Source of the DNA: Tritrichomonas foetus
Taxonomy: Eukaryota > Parabasalia > Tritrichomonadida > Tritrichomonadidae
DNA length: 30,580 nucleotides
Direction: 5' to 3'
Assembly (NCBI GenBank): GCA_001839685.1
Contig: MLAK01000545.1
Location: 1 to 30,580, forward strand
Made by a program: the position numbers and the translations under genes. The notes under the pieces are model-generated. The model saw only the letters and a program-made list of their open reading frames with translations, made no database searches and was not told where the DNA came from. Numbering within the stretch: position 1 is the first letter of the stretch; each line of letters starts with the position of its first letter. Shown here in pieces: positions 17,220-27,060 of this stretch.

Positions 17220-18689
17220 TTCAACATCATACGTATCCGAGACAACTTGTGGAATATCATCTTGAATGTCTATACCATTATTTATTAATTTTTGCTTCAC
17301 CTCTCTAAAAAGTTTAACATCACCACATTGAATACATAGTTGTAAAAGCTTTAAATTTACATCATTGTTATTGTTTTGATGAGCCATCCATTTGATACGG
17401 AATAGTTTAGGTTGATCAAGTGGTGGATAATCACTTTCACAATTAATTTTTGTTGAATAAACATCAGCAATTTTTTGAATTGTTGGTTTAAGTTCAACAA
17501 AATGACCTAGATCAATTTCCAAAACATCATTTAAATCTTCTCTATATATTTCAGATGTTTCTTTCATATCATGAACTGAAAAATACGCAACAGCAAACGC
17601 AAGTGCAGTTGCTCTCACTTCGATTAATGAAATATTCATACTTTTTATCAGTTTTGCTGCTTCTTCCCATTGACCTTCTTGAACACAATGTAAAACGCGT
17701 GTAGGTAATAAACGTTCATTTAAAGGCAAAACAGATGCAATTTGTTGCGAGTTCTCTGCAAACGTATTAGCTGCGATAAAAGAATCAACTTTGAGGGCAT
17801 CTGAAAAATTATTATTTTCTAAAGCAACACGAATTAAAGCAATCGGATGTGGGTCTTCCATTTCTGCTGCATATCTCCAAGCTGATGTTGATGCATCAAT
17901 TTTGGCTTTCAATGCAACAGCTGCTGATATTACTGATGAATCAGAAAGTCCTTTAGCTTTTCCAACTGATTCATTTAAAGCCAAAATCGATTCTTCTTTC
18001 ATTCCCAACAAATCAAAGATTTGTGCAAGCCCAATTGATGATCTCGATAAACACGATGAGTCATTTGACTCAGTCATTTTTAAGCAACAGCGAGTCATTT
18101 CTTCGGTTGCTAAAGTTGTCTTTCGTTCTTTAGCATGTAAAAGTGCATGGTATAAAAGGGATTGATGAGTATTATTTGGAATTTGCTCGATCGTTTCTGG
18201 CGTTGGTGGAGGAACGTTGTATGAAGGAAGAGGCGATAAAATTAAATCTGGGTTAATCGGAGAAAAAATTTGATCAGGCGAAAGCAAAAGTGGAAGGGGA
18301 TTAATTTCTTCTTTTTCAATCCATTCTTTGTATGAAGAAATTAAAGGACTGATTGAAAAAAGTGAGTAAGTTTCGATCATTAAAAGCGATTGTTTGACGA
18401 CAACACCAATTGGCGAGTCGGAACTGACCTGATGAGAGTCCAAAATTGAGTTCATGAAGGTCACTGCCTGCGGGTAAGATTCGCAAAACATATCGAAAAG
18501 TTCACTTGCTCGAGAAATAATGTATTTCGCACCTGGATTGAAAATTTCTTTAAAATGACCGTATCCAACAAACTGATGGCGAGATGCTTCGATTAACTTA
18601 ATGAAATCCACTGTCTCTTTTAAGCAGCTTAAGTTTTGTTCAACGTCTGCAACAGCAAGGAACAAAATTCCTAATTCGTCAGCTCTCAT
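17199..18689 (-). CDS. TPR-type protein, APC5-like (anaphase-promoting complex subunit)
   Basis: 496 residues from ATG 18689 (MRADELGILF). Helical throughout. A central segment, about residues 170-240 (LLYHALLHAKERKTTLATEE, then ESNDSSCLSRS and GLAQIFDLLGMKEESILALN), resembles the conserved APC5 TPR signature in which a LLH...A...E...A helix pair precedes a ND..CL motif. Later helices (ALIRVALENNNFSDALKVDS, WEEAAKLIKSMN) fit TPR repeats. If correct, it is a scaffold subunit of the cell-cycle ubiquitin ligase. The last residues are unreliable because a T10 block overwrites 17210-17219, so the true stop may differ. COP9/proteasome-type TPR proteins are alternatives. Confidence 0.45.
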   Translation of the reverse strand: MRADELGILFLAVADVEQNLSCLKETVDFIKLIEASRHQFVGYGHFKEIFNPGAKYIISRASELFDMFCESYPQAVTFMNSILDSHQVSSDSPIGVVVKQSLLMIETYSLFSISPLISSYKEWIEKEEINPLPLLLSPDQIFSPINPDLILSPLPSYNVPPPTPETIEQIPNNTHQSLLYHALLHAKERKTTLATEEMTRCCLKMTESNDSSCLSRSSIGLAQIFDLLGMKEESILALNESVGKAKGLSDSSVISAAVALKAKIDASTSAWRYAAEMEDPHPIALIRVALENNNFSDALKVDSFIAANTFAENSQQIASVLPLNERLLPTRVLHCVQEGQWEEAAKLIKSMNISLIEVRATALAFAVAYFSVHDMKETSEIYREDLNDVLEIDLGHFVELKPTIQKIADVYSTKINCESDYPPLDQPKLFRIKWMAHQNNNNDVNLKLLQLCIQCGDVKLFREVKQKLINNGIDIQDDIPQVVSDTYDVEKKKNSF

Positions 18690-18980
18690 ATGATTTTTCT
18701 AAACGGCTACAATTGATATAGCCAAATAAAGACTGAAATGATTCAGTTAATAATTGGTCAAGTCAATTCAATAGAATTTAACAATTCTCCAAAAAATAAT
18801 AATGAGATAACTAATATTTGGAAAAAAATAAGATTGTGATTTGATATTCGACGATTAAATCTCATTAAAAAAATCACTTCACTGTAGTGTTAAAGCTGCA
18901 AATCATATATAAATATTAGTTTATTAACAAAACAACATTCATATCACACAATAACAACACAATATTGAGTATTTTTATAG
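18690..18980. other. Intergenic region
   Basis: AT-rich spacer between two minus-strand genes; no gene recognised. Confidence 0.5.
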
Positions 18981-20420
18981 TTATGAATCTCCATCAATCT
19001 CATTTCCTTCGAAACTTTCATTTGCCACTTCTAATTGTACCATTTTCGTAACTTCATTGAAATTAGACCAAAAGAACGCAAGCTGGTTAGAAATTGAATG
19101 ATCATTTTTTGGAACCTCATCTTCAACATCAATTTCTGTAATTTTATCTAATAAATCATCTTCGAGAATGGCTTGAATAAATTCAATGTGCATTTGGTTA
19201 TCCATATAAAAACATAAAATATAATTTAAGGTTGAAATCAAAGTATATTTAAGTTCATGTCCAACTGCTTCAATGTACTGTGACACACAACATAAGAATC
19301 CATTTTCAACTAAAGGAACAATAATACTTGGATTTAATTTTACATATTCAAAAAGGAACCGAAAGGCTTCTTTTTTCACTTTAAATGATCTTTCATTAAT
19401 TGTGTCTAAAATTAAGTTCATGAAAGGATTTTCATAATTGGGATCAAGATATTGGATCTGATATAAAATTAGAATCGATCCCATTTTCAAAAAACTTTTT
19501 ACTAAATCGTCTGAAAATTCTGAACTAAAGACAAATTCAAAATGTTCCCACGAAATTTCATTTTTTTGTAATAAACTAAATCTCACGAAAAACTCTACTA
19601 TGGTGAAAACAGCTTGCTGATATTCTTCACTAACCATATTTCCACATTCTACAATAAAAGGTGAAATATTGATGCCCTTCAAGATTATGTAAATATTTTC
19701 GGAGCTTGTTCTTTCTTGTAAAACTGATAAATATTCAAGAAATCTTGCAGGCATTCCTTGGTTAATTTGTTCAATCATACTGCGCCTTAAAATAGAAAAT
19801 AATTGTGGAAAAACTTCATCTAAAATCTGTGATGAATCTGGGTCACTTTTACACAATGACGAAATGTATTTAAAGCATGAGAATTTAACTGTTTCTGATG
19901 TTTCTTTATTGAATAAGTCTATGATCTTTGAAAGAACTCCGTTTTGCATGAATATTAAAATCGGTTCATTGCTCAAATATATAATGTTTGATAAAAATTC
20001 AATACCATTTGACTTCTCTTTTAAAAAAATAATTACATTTTCAATGAAAAAAAGAAAAAAGTCTGTATTTTCAAAAGGAGTGATGTCAAACTTTGATGTT
20101 GCAACTAAAATATTTAACGGTCTCAAAACATTCTCAAAAAATGGTTGAAATTGTGGAATGTGAAAGAATTCGTTAAAGAGCTGATTAAATTTATGTTCAT
20201 TGAGGAGCTCGATAGGATAATCATTTGCACGAATAAATGAATTTAGTAAGCTGAATCCTTTTAAAAGATCGGTATACAACGCGTTATTGAAACTGTCGAT
20301 AATATAAGTAATAATTTTGAAAAGTTGTTTTTTTTTTTTGGTTTCGAGACTTTCTAGGGCTTGTTGATAGACAAAAAACTTATGCCTAGGCTCTTCTCCT
20401 GCTTTATAGGCAATTGTCAT
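18981..20420 (-). CDS. ARM-like helical repeat protein, unknown function
   Basis: 479 residues from ATG 20420 (MTIAYKAGEEPRHKFF); the longer frame begins at a non-ATG. It has continuous helical hairpins (IEFLSNIIYLSNEPILIFMQ, VKKEAFRFLFEYVKLNPSII, FLCCVSQYIEAVGHELKYTL), typical of armadillo-like proteins, with an acidic C-terminus (ESFEGNEIDGDS). A T10 block (20330-20339) reads as KKKK about 28-31 residues from the start and has replaced the original residues. A CCTTT element on the minus strand (20438-20434) lies about 14 nt before the ATG. No partner can be named. Confidence 0.7.
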   Translation of the reverse strand: MTIAYKAGEEPRHKFFVYQQALESLETKKKKQLFKIITYIIDSFNNALYTDLLKGFSLLNSFIRANDYPIELLNEHKFNQLFNEFFHIPQFQPFFENVLRPLNILVATSKFDITPFENTDFFLFFIENVIIFLKEKSNGIEFLSNIIYLSNEPILIFMQNGVLSKIIDLFNKETSETVKFSCFKYISSLCKSDPDSSQILDEVFPQLFSILRRSMIEQINQGMPARFLEYLSVLQERTSSENIYIILKGINISPFIVECGNMVSEEYQQAVFTIVEFFVRFSLLQKNEISWEHFEFVFSSEFSDDLVKSFLKMGSILILYQIQYLDPNYENPFMNLILDTINERSFKVKKEAFRFLFEYVKLNPSIIVPLVENGFLCCVSQYIEAVGHELKYTLISTLNYILCFYMDNQMHIEFIQAILEDDLLDKITEIDVEDEVPKNDHSISNQLAFFWSNFNEVTKMVQLEVANESFEGNEIDGDS

Positions 20421-20433
20421 GACTTTGAAGGAC

Positions 20434-20438
20434 AAAGG
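20434..20438 (-). promoter_or_regulatory. CCTTT (M5-like) element
   Basis: CCTTTGTCC on the minus strand immediately upstream of the chosen ATG at 20420, at the spacing expected for a start-site element. A short motif, so weak evidence alone. Confidence 0.3.
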
Positions 20439-20573
20439 CCATTTAATTTCACCATTTTTCAGATTAATACTAGAAATGAAAATCTGATCAGAACTTTTTC
20501 TATAAATAATGATGAGTTTATTCGATTTGATGCCAAATATATTCTGAAAAAGTATACAGAGAAAATTTAATCG

Positions 20574-20942
20574 ATGTTTAAAAAGAAAGCTTTCTCTGGA
20601 TCAGGAAGAACACTAGCTGATGAGAAACCCAAACCAGAAGCAGCACCTACAAAACCAAAAGCCGATCCAAATGTCCTGAGCGTCAGATTTGAATTTATGC
20701 TGAATGGAAATATGAAAAGAACAGAAACGAAATTTGCCATCAATCAAAAAGCTATTGATTTATATGTGTACCTTGAAGAAGATGTGTTTTTGAATCCAGA
20801 AGGTTTGGATTTTTTTTTTTCTTTCCCTAAATTGGTTATTCCAAGGGATGAATCAAAAACACTCGGTCAACTAAAGCTCAGAGGACAGGTTATGCTGCAA
20901 GTTCAGTTTAAGGGTACTCCAGCATTACGCCACCCACTCTAA
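20574..20942 (+). CDS. Small protein with UBX-like (ubiquitin-fold) domain
   Basis: 122 residues from ATG 20574. The N-terminal 36 residues are basic/proline-rich (KPKPEAAPTKPKADP). Residues about 37-115 follow the UBX beta-grasp pattern: LSVRFEFMLNGNMKRTETKF, AIDLYVYLEEDVFLNPEG, FPKLVIPRDESKTLGQLKL and VMLQVQF. UBX domains usually dock on p97/Cdc48. A T10 block (20810-20819) has overwritten residues about 79-82, reading FFF just before the loop that normally carries the FPR p97-binding motif; here the following residues are FPK. The stop lies in a TAATAAAA context. Confidence 0.55.
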   Translation: MFKKKAFSGSGRTLADEKPKPEAAPTKPKADPNVLSVRFEFMLNGNMKRTETKFAINQKAIDLYVYLEEDVFLNPEGLDFFFSFPKLVIPRDESKTLGQLKLRGQVMLQVQFKGTPALRHPL

Positions 20943-21402
20943 TAAAACAATTGTTTTGTATCGTTTCACTTTTATCCTTTTTTTAATCCGCCGGTGTAGA
21001 AACTGATGCCTAAAATCGATTTTTACCGGCAATAAGTTGAGACTATTTCCATTTTATTTGGCTTCATTTCATAATATTATCATAAATGCTTTGCTTACAA
21101 TTAATGTGTTTTGTTTGAATTCAAGATTGTCAAAATGTACAAATGATTTCATATTTGGTTTTTCTTCATTTTCTCTTAAAAAGTTTCGTTTTCTGTAATA
21201 TTTATTTGAGATAATCTATATGCATGCTATATCTCAGCATTGCGACTATACTCGAAAAAGATTCCCAGTTATAAGTTAATCACCATTATGATTGACCAAA
21301 TGTGATTTTTATATATGGGCTTATGTTTTGACTTTTTGGTCGTAATGCAGAGGTCAAAGGTATGTATCACTGTTATAACTAAATTGTTATAAAAGTTTGC
21401 TC
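20943..21402. other. Intergenic region
   Basis: No gene or RNA recognised. It contains short A/T tracts and a TCACTGTTATAA Inr-like sequence at about 21368, upstream of the small ORF. Confidence 0.4.
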
Positions 21403-21564
21403 ATGATAGGAAAATTAAGGCTAGTCCTTCTCTCGATTTTGATCGTAGCAGTGATGTCCATCCATGTGCTCTTTATCATCATAGAGAAAAGGAAAAGCCC
21501 CAGGTATGATGAAAATCCTCATGAAGAAAAAAAAAAAAAAAAGATAAATATTAGATTGAGCTAA
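21403..21564 (+). CDS. Putative 53-residue single-span membrane protein
   Basis: ATG 21403 opens a frame of 53 codons: a short basic N-terminus (MIGKLR), a hydrophobic span (LVLLSILIVAVMSIHVLFII), then a basic juxtamembrane segment (EKRKSPRY) and a Lys-rich tail from a 16-A run, ending at TAA 21562. Positive residues follow the span, as in a signal-anchored or tail-type protein. GC is higher than in the flanks. The A run (21527-21542) makes the C-terminus uncertain. It could be a chance frame. Confidence 0.4.
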   Translation: MIGKLRLVLLSILIVAVMSIHVLFIIIEKRKSPRYDENPHEEKKKKKINIRLS

Positions 21565-21599
21565 TTTAACAAATTTTATTCACAAAAAACAAAAGTAGA

Positions 21600-22004
21600 T
21601 TAATATTGAACTGGCATAGGATAAGGCACATAAGATTGTTCAATGTGAACAGATTTCTTTTTTGTTCCAGGTTTGGTGCTTTTTGGGAGTTTCCTTTTAC
21701 AGAATGCTTTTCGTTCATTCACTTCTTTAATTTTCTCTTTTAACTGGAGAATTCGATCAAGCATTGAATATTGTAATTTTGCAGATTGCTCGCATATGTC
21801 TGCTAATTCTGCTCGCATTTCGGCGGCTTTCTTTCTGAATGCCTTTTGCATTTGCTGTATTTTCTTTTGATTCTCCATAATAATGAAATCTCTCTCGTCA
21901 ACAAATTGGCCGTTTGGGGATACAGCTAGATCAGTATATTCACCATCATCGTATTCGTCGTAGGACACGTCATGTGCTGATTCTTCGGTCTGCGTAGAAC
22001 TCAT
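21600..22004 (-). CDS. Small acidic/coiled-coil protein, unknown
   Basis: 134 residues from ATG 22004 (MSSTQTEESAHDVSYDEYDD). The N-terminus is acidic and disordered. Residues about 45-105 form a strong coiled coil (ENQKKIQQMQKAFRKKAAEM, then KLQYSMLDRILQLKEKIKEV). The C-terminus is basic (KRKLPKSTKPGTKKK), ending VPYPMPVQY. No family recognised. It is tail-to-tail with the small ORF at 21403, with 35 nt between. Confidence 0.65.
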   Translation of the reverse strand: MSSTQTEESAHDVSYDEYDDGEYTDLAVSPNGQFVDERDFIIMENQKKIQQMQKAFRKKAAEMRAELADICEQSAKLQYSMLDRILQLKEKIKEVNERKAFCKRKLPKSTKPGTKKKSVHIEQSYVPYPMPVQY

Positions 22005-22544
22005 CAAAGATTTGAAAATTTTAACGTCATTTTGTTCAATTCAATATTCTGATATTCAATTCAATAATCTGAAATTCAATTTTGATTTAATCAATCACAT
22101 CAAAATGTTGTGAAAGGCTGTCATCAATGAACACTAGTCTATCTTTCACACTCAATTGGGCGCTGTATTCCTTGCTAGCTCAAAAAAAATTTTTTTTTTG
22201 CGTCATCATGAAATTTGGTCGATGGAAATCTTAAACTTACATAAAATACTTTTTTTTTTATACTCGACTTGCAGCAATGGAAATTGGTGAAATTATCTCA
22301 AAAAATGAAATTAATATTTTAATTTGTTGTTTTCCGTATTTGTTTTAAGAAATTAATCAAAAAGTGGACTTCGAAAAATATTGAGATTCTTAATTTAAGA
22401 ATTTTGGCAATTTCCTTTTGGATAAGATCTGGAAAAAGTGGTAGAGATTTTTGATCTGTCAATAATTGTCAAAATTTTAAAATGAATTTCACTGTTTATT
22501 TGGTTGCATAACCCGACAGTTTCATATCATTTCACATATTCAGA
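22005..22544. other. Divergent intergenic region with two T10 blocks
   Basis: It contains phased T10 blocks at 22190-22199 and 22250-22259 and an Inr-like TCATTTCA at 22528-22535, ten bases before the Sel1 gene ATG. No gene seen. Confidence 0.5.
22528..22535 (+). promoter_or_regulatory. Inr-like TCATTTCA
   Basis: Matches the trichomonad initiator core TCAYTW and lies 10 nt before ATG 22545, a typical very short 5' leader. Confidence 0.4.
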
Positions 22545-23549
22545 ATGGAACTTGAGCTCAATCGCTTTCCTTTTGATCCAATTGCATTATCACAAGCAGC
22601 AGATGCAACAAATCATGTTGATTCAGTTTTCATTCGTAAATTGATGGCGTCAATAAATTCTAATCAAAATTTATCTAATTTAAACATTGCCGATAAACTT
22701 CCTTCTTTATTAACATTATATGAAAGCAGCAAAGAAACACCACTTGAAAAAGATGCTTTACATCTTATTCAAAGTGCGTTTGATGTACTTTCCTCTCAAT
22801 TAAGTAATCAAACAACAAACATGACAAGAATGATTCAATTTTGTGATAATTTTGCTAAAGAAATTGATGATCAAAAATCCGAGAAATTAATTGAAAAACG
22901 AAATGAAATAGCAAATGAGGCTTCATTTGGAATTAAAAAACCTAAATTTATATCTCCTGCTCATAAACAACAAAGGCACTTTGAAAATGCGCCAGTTGTG
23001 GAAAGCAATCCAATTTCTGTGAAACATAGCATTTCTGAATTAAAGAAAAAATATGAAAGCGGTGATTCTGAAGGAACATACCTATTAGGGCTATCACTAT
23101 TCAATGGTGATGGAATAAAACAAGATTCTGCCAAAGGACTTGAACTAATCAAAACAGCTGCTGATTGTGATCTTCCTGAAGCCCAAGCAAAATATGGTTA
23201 CATTTTATTAAAAGGAATAAATGGTGAAAAGGATGTAAATACTGGATTGAAATATATAAAGCTTGCTGCTGATGCAGAGGATCCAGATGGACTTTTTCAA
23301 TATGCATCAGCACCTTATTTCGGAATTGGCATTAAAGCTAATAAAACAAAAGCAGCTGAATATTATAGAAGAAGTGCAGATGCAGGCGACCCAAGAGCAC
23401 AGTTGAAATATGCAATGAAATTAAAAGAGGGAGAAGATGTTCCACAAAATCTTACGAAGGCAATATGGTATTTTTGTTTAGCGGCACAATATGGAAGTAA
23501 AGATGCCATTGATGAACTTGAAAAACTTGGAGTTTTGTATAATCAATAA
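22545..23549 (+). CDS. Sel1-like repeat protein
   Basis: 334 residues. The N-terminal half (1-160) is helical and unrecognised. From about residue 165 there are four or more Sel1-like repeats: GTYLLGLSLFNGDGIKQDSA with KGLELIKTAAD; AQAKYGYILLKG with TGLKYIKLAAD; GLFQYASAPYFGIGIKANKT with KAAEYYRRSAD; AQLKYAMKLKEGEDVPQNLT with KAIWYFCLAAQYG. Sel1 repeats are TPR-like scaffolds for protein interaction, often in ER-associated degradation or signalling. The specific role is unknown. The stop is within AATAAAAA. Confidence 0.85.
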   Translation: MELELNRFPFDPIALSQAADATNHVDSVFIRKLMASINSNQNLSNLNIADKLPSLLTLYESSKETPLEKDALHLIQSAFDVLSSQLSNQTTNMTRMIQFCDNFAKEIDDQKSEKLIEKRNEIANEASFGIKKPKFISPAHKQQRHFENAPVVESNPISVKHSISELKKKYESGDSEGTYLLGLSLFNGDGIKQDSAKGLELIKTAADCDLPEAQAKYGYILLKGINGEKDVNTGLKYIKLAADAEDPDGLFQYASAPYFGIGIKANKTKAAEYYRRSADAGDPRAQLKYAMKLKEGEDVPQNLTKAIWYFCLAAQYGSKDAIDELEKLGVLYNQ

Positions 23550-24919
23550 AAATTCACATTATTTTATAATTTATACTTTTTTATTTATATAAATAATTAT
23601 ATATTTTGTAATATGTAACATATGTTCTATAGAATATTTAGAGGAAAATGCCAATTCGAAAACCTAAAAAACGACTTGGAAACGAATATTCAAGTTTTTG
23701 CTATGAATGACAAACTCTTATTTATACCAACCAATAAATTATTTTCCATCACAATGGGAATTTTTTAGATGACTGAAAACATATTTTTTTTTTTTTGATC
23801 AGTTATTCGGGTTTGAGTGAATTTTTTTTACTTATTTGAAATAAGTTATTTCATCTATTTTGTCGAAAAAATGTCAACTTGAAATTTCAATAATTATATT
23901 TTTCTCGAAAACCAAGAGACGAATGAAACTAATATTTTGCATATTTTAGAATTATCATCATACACATCTATCTCATAAATATTAAAAAAAATTGAAAGCA
24001 AATATATTCTCTCTAAAAAGTTCTATCAACAGAAAAGAATAGATATGACACCGAAATATACAATAATATAAATATGAATTTCCTTAATAATAATGTTGAG
24101 TCATCACTGACAACTGCAAAATTAAGTACTCAAACAGCCTCATAGCTTGTCAAACCTTTTTGAGATAGTTTCTCTCTTGAAGCCTTGTCTTTCAGAGAAT
24201 TTTCGAGTATGTGATGTTAATCATCTAGATTATGAAACTTGACAAGTTGTGAACTTATAATTTTCATTCAGCTTATAATTTTGAGTCAAATTGTAATTAA
24301 CATGAAAAGTGGCTTTTCTTACATCCTCATGATTATTAAAGTCATAAAATTTTTGTAATCAGAATTTACTTTTCGAAAATTGATTTATCAAATAATCAGT
24401 TTCTTTCATTCAATCCTATCTTACATCTTTGCGCGAAAACAATGATTCCCAACACTGATTAATAGATTAGGCTCCAGTTTGTTGAAAATAAAATTACAAA
24501 TTCGTTAAAGACTTGATTTTCCTATTATTATTTCTAATTCTTTTCAAAATTTGAGCTTTTAATGACGGAAATTGAATTAAATTTTATATAACCTGTTCTG
24601 TCATTCAAAATTGTGAGTTTTTCATTTATTGCCAGTCACTTTTTAGAGGAAATCCATTCGAAATGAGAAGAATTGAATTGAATTGAAAAGAAATTCAATC
24701 AGGAATGTCTTTTTTTTTTAAAATTCAAACGAAAAGGTCACTTTTTTGTGAATTTCAATCGAAACACAAAGAGAGCATTTCGAAATAATCAGAAAAGTTT
24801 CGTAAAAGTAACTTTTTCTATGAAACCCAATCGAAATGCTCTGAAAACCAATCTGGAATGTAGAAACGACAAGTATCGCTCATATGAAAGGTGAATAAGA
24901 TACGGTTTTAAGGTGAAAT
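23550..24919. other. Long AT-rich gene-free region
   Basis: 1.37 kb with no convincing ORF or RNA. A T13 run at 23784-23796 is out of phase with the T10 series and may be natural; T10 at 24710-24719 is in phase. A cluster of degenerate repeats lies at 24635-24841. Confidence 0.5.
24635..24841. repeat. Degenerate direct repeats and an 11-nt inverted repeat
   Basis: Three related units (24635-24664, 24737-24764, 24808-24836) share GT(C/A)ACTTTTT, then GAAA or similar, then CAATCGAAA or CATTCGAAA. An exact inverted repeat GAGCATTTCGA (24773-24783) and TCGAAATGCTC (24831-24841) overlaps them. It is about 80 nt upstream of the ankyrin gene start. Confidence 0.45.
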
Positions 24920-26982
24920 ATGATTTCTTATCATTTTACTCTTATTGAGCATATAATCATGAATTTTATATCACAAAAATCAATGGAGGATACAAAAAAG
25001 ATCATTGAATATCAAAATATACTCCTAGATATTTCTCCTGAAACCATAGTTACCGCAAAAGAATATTTTTGTCAGCCTGGATTTTTTGATATTGTAGAAA
25101 TTAAGGATTTTTTGGAAATGATCTTAATTTTCGGAGAGATAAGACCTTTGCTAATTCCATTATATTGTGACCTTCTTTTGTTCATAAATGATTCAGTTGT
25201 TCCAATAAAAACCATTTTTCTCAATTTATTCTTTCGTGCATCAAATTGTGATGAGTCTGTTCATGTTAATTCTCATAAGTTTTATTTTCTGCGCCAGATA
25301 ATGATGAAAAAGTTATTTACTCCAATAGAAATTGTCAAGAGGATAGTCGAATACTCAAATGCTCACTCTCCTCAACATTTTTATTCATCATCAATTTTTT
25401 GCTATTTCATGCCTGAAATTAAAGAAAATAACTTGGAACTTTATGTTTCATTTCTTGAAATATTTAATAATGAAATGAAATATATAACGGCACCAGAATG
25501 TTTGCATGATGTTTTTATGAATTTTAACGAATTAACAGAAAATGATTTTGAACTATATCATAACAAATTTGCGGAATCTCAAAATACTTTCTTAATTGTT
25601 GATGATGTAGTTAATTTTGTCAAAAACTTAACTGATATTAATATGAGAATAAGACCAAGCATTTTTGGAATACCACCATTTCTTCAAAATATGCCAACGA
25701 TTATTCAATGTGCTGCTTTTTATGGAGCCATCAAATGTTTCAAGTATCTTTTCTTGAATGGAGCTGATTTGACAATGAAAGATGGACTTTCACGATCAGT
25801 TGTTCATTTTGCTGTTGCTGGCGGAAATCTAGAAATTATTCATCTTTTAGAACAACAAAATGCTTCTTTTGATGATACCCTTCAATATACTGCACAATTT
25901 CATAGACATGAAATATTCATGTGGATTATTGATAAACATCCTAAGTTAATCGATAAATTATATGACAATGGAATTATCCTTTGCAAAGCAGCTGTAAAAG
26001 CAAATTTAGATATTATGCTTTTCTGTTTTGAAAATAATGTTGATGTGAACAAACCAGATGATTATGGATGGACACCACTGCACTATGCATCTAGAGATAA
26101 CATAATTTGTTCAATGAAACTTTTATTAAGTCATAAGGATATTGATGTAAATGTAAATAATAATGGAAATACGAGTCCTTTACAAAATGCTGTAATCAAT
26201 GGACGCTATGATGCTGTCGATTGTTTGTTAAATCATAAAGATATAGATGTTAATCAACAAACAAAGGATGGTGTATTGTTTCCTATTTTATAAGACAGCA
26301 CTCATTTATGCAGCCCAGCATGGGTATTATGATATTTTCGAATTACTTTTACATCAAAGAGATATTGATGTATCATTAAAATCGAATAATAGAACAGCTT
26401 TATATTTTGCAGCTCATGAAGGTATGACCCAAATTGTTAAATTAATAATTGATTCAAAAAAATTTAATGTGAATGAAATTGATAATAATAAATCAACTGC
26501 ATTACATCAAGCATGTTCAAAAGGTTATTTGAGTATAGTTGAGCTTCTATTAAATGAAGAAGATATTAATGTAAATATTCAAGATGATGATGGAATTTAA
26601 TGATCTTGTTAATTGGACACCATTATGTTGTGCTGTTTCGGAAGGGAAAATTGATATTGTCAAACTTCTTCTAAAGTGCGATGATATAGATATTAATACT
26701 CAAAGTAATGATGGTGCTTCGATTAATTTTTATTGGACTCCAATGCATGAAGCTGTCGCCCAACCAAATCTTGAAATAGTAAAGCTTTTATTAGCTAGAG
26801 ATGATATAAATATGAATTTAAGAAATATTTTTTTTCAATTTTAACTGAATGGTTAGCATTTTTTCTCATATGGCGTTTTTATTAATTTATAAGAAGATCC
26901 ATATGACCTTGTATGCGATAGTGAAGACCCCATCCAAAAAGAAATAAGTCAACTCATAGATGATTATAATAATGCATTTTAA
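24920..26982 (+). CDS. DUF3447-type ankyrin-repeat protein, frame broken at repeat junctions
   Basis: ATG 24920 opens 457 codons (an alternative ATG is at 24959). The N-terminal about 240 residues are the helical domain common to trichomonad ankyrin proteins (EYQNILLDISPETIVTAKEY). The DUF3447-like stretch (IIQCAAFYGAIKCFKYLFLN) leads into repeats such as GWTPLHYASRDNIICSMKLL. The frame is interrupted at 26273-26294 (22 nt, GT...AAG, removable in frame), and repeats resume in a second frame (TALIYAAQHGYYDIFELLL). At 26595-26616 it breaks again and resumes as TPLCCAVSEGKIDIVKLLL. A 21-nt insert at 26716-26736 is in frame. The likely C-terminus (DPYDLVCDSEDPIQKE, stop 26980-26982) follows another interruption at about 26820-26897. 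It converges on the next gene, with 78 nt between. Confidence 0.65.
26273..26294 (+). other. Candidate 22-nt mini-intron
   Basis: GTATTGTTTC...TTTTATAAG lies between KDG and TALIYAAQHG of adjacent ankyrin-repeat sequence. Exact removal restores the frame and deletes the TAA stop. Confidence 0.55.
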
Positions 26983-27060
26983 TTTATATGTTATTTCCAT
27001 GCCAATAGGATTGGAATTGTGTTTTGTGATGAATAAATGAATATCATAAAGAAAGGAAGT

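Noticed and set aside
23784..23796. T13 run
   Set aside because: It is not on the 60k+50 grid, so it was not counted with the artefact series; ordinary homopolymer in AT-rich DNA is possible.
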